NCBI RefSeq assembly: GCF_000178855.1
Contig: NZ_ADVG01000003.1
Span: 2,405,341 to 2,469,340, forward strand
From: Ktedonobacter racemifer DSM 44963
GTDB taxonomy: Bacteria > Chloroflexota > Ktedonobacteria > Ktedonobacterales > Ktedonobacteraceae
Reading direction: 5' to 3'
DNA length: 64,000 bases
The position numbers and the translations under genes were made by a program. Positions 62,452-64,000 of the stretch are shown here, in pieces. Numbering within the stretch: position 1 is the stretch's first letter; each line of letters begins with the position of its first letter. The notes below the pieces were generated by a model. That model was not told the DNA's origin. It saw nothing but the letters and a program-made list of their open reading frames with translations, and did not search any database.

Positions 62452-64000
62452 GTATTGGCGGCGCGCTTTTGCGCAAAGCGTTTGCTGATGTGACCCGACG
62501 GAAAACACGCACGCTGGGAGTCATCCTGGGGATCGTGATCGGGGTCTTTGGCCTCACTGCCATCACGATGTTTCAGGATACCTACTTCGCAGCGCTAGCC
62601 TACACGAATGCCGAGGTAAAGCAGGCCGATATCACCTTCGATGTTCAGGCAGTCGATCCAGCACTTGCGCCTCGACTGCTGGCTGTTCCAAATGTGCAAA
62701 CGGCGGAATTTCACACCATTTCCCAAACAAGCTGGCACATTCAACGCGCTCCAGGGCGCATCTTCCTGGCTATCGTAGGCCTTCCCAACCCTACCCACAT
62801 TGACATCAATGCATTTCAACTGCTCAGCGGGCATTATCCCGGCCCTGGGGAAATCGTGCTGGAGAGTGGAGATCGCGGCATTCAACCATTTGCCCTGGAT
62901 GATGCGATTACGGTGGATACGCCACATGGCAGTTCCCAACTCCGCGTGGTTGGGATCGCACGTACACGAGGAAGCGGAGATCCGGCCACGAAAGGCAGCG
63001 CGCTTGCGTATATGAGTCAGCAGGGGCTTGCTCAATTCATGGATATTCAAGAGCCAAATGTCATTCAAATACGCGTGCATGATAAAGCTCAGGCTCAGGT
63101 AACGCAGGCTCAACTCCGCAACGTGCTCCAAGCATCTCATATCGCGATTATCGATAGCACCCTTCATACCGATAGTGTCAGCTCCAATCAACTCCTCGCG
63201 AATCTCTTCACACTCCTGCGTTTGCTTTCCATTGTAGCAATCGTGGTCTCCTGCTTTCTGGTTATCAATACGATCACGACTCTGCTTGCTGAGCAGATGC
63301 ATATCATTGGAACGATGAAGGCCATTGGGGGAGTGCAGCGAGCAATCTTTTTGAGTTACCTGCTCTCAGTTGGACTCTATACCATTGTAGGAACAATTTT
63401 AGGTCTCGCCTGTGGTATTGCAGGGGGATATATTCTTGCCGGAAAACTGGCCACCATTCACAATCTGGACCTGGGAGCTTTTACTATCCCGCCGGATGTT
63501 CTTGCCTTAGGACTGGCCGCTGGTTTATTGACACCAATACTGGCAGCGCTGCTGCCCTTATGGAATGGAACGCGTATCACGGTTCGTGATGCAGTCTCGG
63601 CCTATGGCATTTCTAGTATTGGGACACCTGCGCACCAGCGCTTGCGACAAGCTATCACCGAACGGCTGACCTGGGTTCCCCAAACAACCTGGCTGGGATT
63701 GCGGACGATCTTCCGCAAACGTGGGCGGGCGATCCTGACGATCCTGGCATTAGCCCTCTCTGGTACAACCTTTCTTGCCATTGCCAATGCAACCTACGCC
63801 ATCGATGCCCAGGTGACGAAACGTTATGAAGACTATCATTTCGATGTGAAGATTAATCAAGTGGCTGGAACACCTGAAGACGAGACTCATTTCCAGCATT
63901 GGATGCTGACGGTCCCCAATGTGCGCTCTATCGAGCGTTCTGGAACCGTGCAGATTCACACCCAATGGGGCAATGTGGACCTCTCTGGTGTCGATGAAGA
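62448..64000 (+). CDS. ABC transporter permease, MacB/FtsX-like (partial)
   Basis: The frame begins MSIGGALLRKAFADVTRRKT at ATG 62448 and is open to the window end (517 codons). There is a first membrane helix (LGVILGIVIGVFGLTAITMF), a large extracytoplasmic domain (about 45-250), three more helices with the FtsX signature (LLRLLSIVAIVVSCFLVINT, MKAIGGVQRAIFLSYLLSVG, GLYTIVGTILGLACGIAGG), then a second repeat beginning TWLGLRTIFRKRGRAILTIL. This duplicated layout is that of long, eight-helix FtsX permeases. Lipids, peptides or antimicrobials are likely substrates. The 3' end is outside the window. Confidence 0.9.
   Translation, partial: MSIGGALLRKAFADVTRRKTRTLGVILGIVIGVFGLTAITMFQDTYFAALAYTNAEVKQADITFDVQAVDPALAPRLLAVPNVQTAEFHTISQTSWHIQRAPGRIFLAIVGLPNPTHIDINAFQLLSGHYPGPGEIVLESGDRGIQPFALDDAITVDTPHGSSQLRVVGIARTRGSGDPATKGSALAYMSQQGLAQFMDIQEPNVIQIRVHDKAQAQVTQAQLRNVLQASHIAIIDSTLHTDSVSSNQLLANLFTLLRLLSIVAIVVSCFLVINTITTLLAEQMHIIGTMKAIGGVQRAIFLSYLLSVGLYTIVGTILGLACGIAGGYILAGKLATIHNLDLGAFTIPPDVLALGLAAGLLTPILAALLPLWNGTRITVRDAVSAYGISSIGTPAHQRLRQAITERLTWVPQTTWLGLRTIFRKRGRAILTILALALSGTTFLAIANATYAIDAQVTKRYEDYHFDVKINQVAGTPEDETHFQHWMLTVPNVRSIERSGTVQIHTQWGNVDLSGVDE

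Overview
The window looks like chromosomal or large-replicon DNA of a Ktedonobacteria-like Chloroflexota. This is inferred from gene style: giant MalT-type LuxR regulators, long multi-PAS histidine kinases, paired SMR pumps, a CsrA, DDN-type F420 enzymes and very many insertion-sequence (IS) relics at roughly even GC. No rRNA, tRNA or CRISPR array was seen.

Layout. 1-6 kb: a 46-aa membrane peptide, a RidA protein, two IS6-family elements around a polytopic membrane protein, and a lipoprotein with three internal repeats. 6-12.5 kb: a MalT/LuxR regulator, a two-gene SMR exporter (YkkC/YkkD-like) and an acyltransferase-3 protein lying between two tnpB fragments. 12.9-18 kb: an IS6 element that truncates an unknown, translationally coupled operon ending in csrA, followed by an arsR-SRPBCC-DUF1579-like operon with an unusually clean promoter/operator. 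18-28 kb: IS110, a dead IS1182, a small RiPP/bacteriocin-like precursor gene, a nest of IS relics and MITE-like repeats, a VOC protein, a DinB-like protein, and an IS4 element that carries a HIT-family hydrolase inside its inverted repeats. 28-36 kb: a six-PAS histidine kinase and a TnpB, flanked by inverted 150-bp repeats, then a nucleotidyltransferase and transposase relics. 36-51 kb: a second MalT/LuxR gene split at a C7 tract, a decayed PAS gene, a three-gene signalling operon (PASx3, kinase, REC-PASx5-kinase) and a protein with two complete kinase cores. 51-54 kb: an inverted second copy (1,925 bp) of the csrA-arsR-SRPBCC-DUF1579 block. 54-58.4 kb: small unknown genes, a DDN-like protein, a PfkB kinase, a DNA ligase tail and a TnpB with an upstream ribbon-helix-helix gene. 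58.9-64 kb: an OmpR/HAMP-kinase pair divergent from a MacB-like ABC exporter that runs off the window.

The common theme is signal transduction and stress or detoxification genes embedded in a region reshaped repeatedly by mobile DNA. Candidates for new biology are the HDWYR-rich leader-peptide gene at 21721-21951, the coupled unknown operon ending in csrA (13775-16287) with its partial duplicate, the IS4 element with HIT cargo, the TnpB with an RHH partner, and the dual-core kinase.
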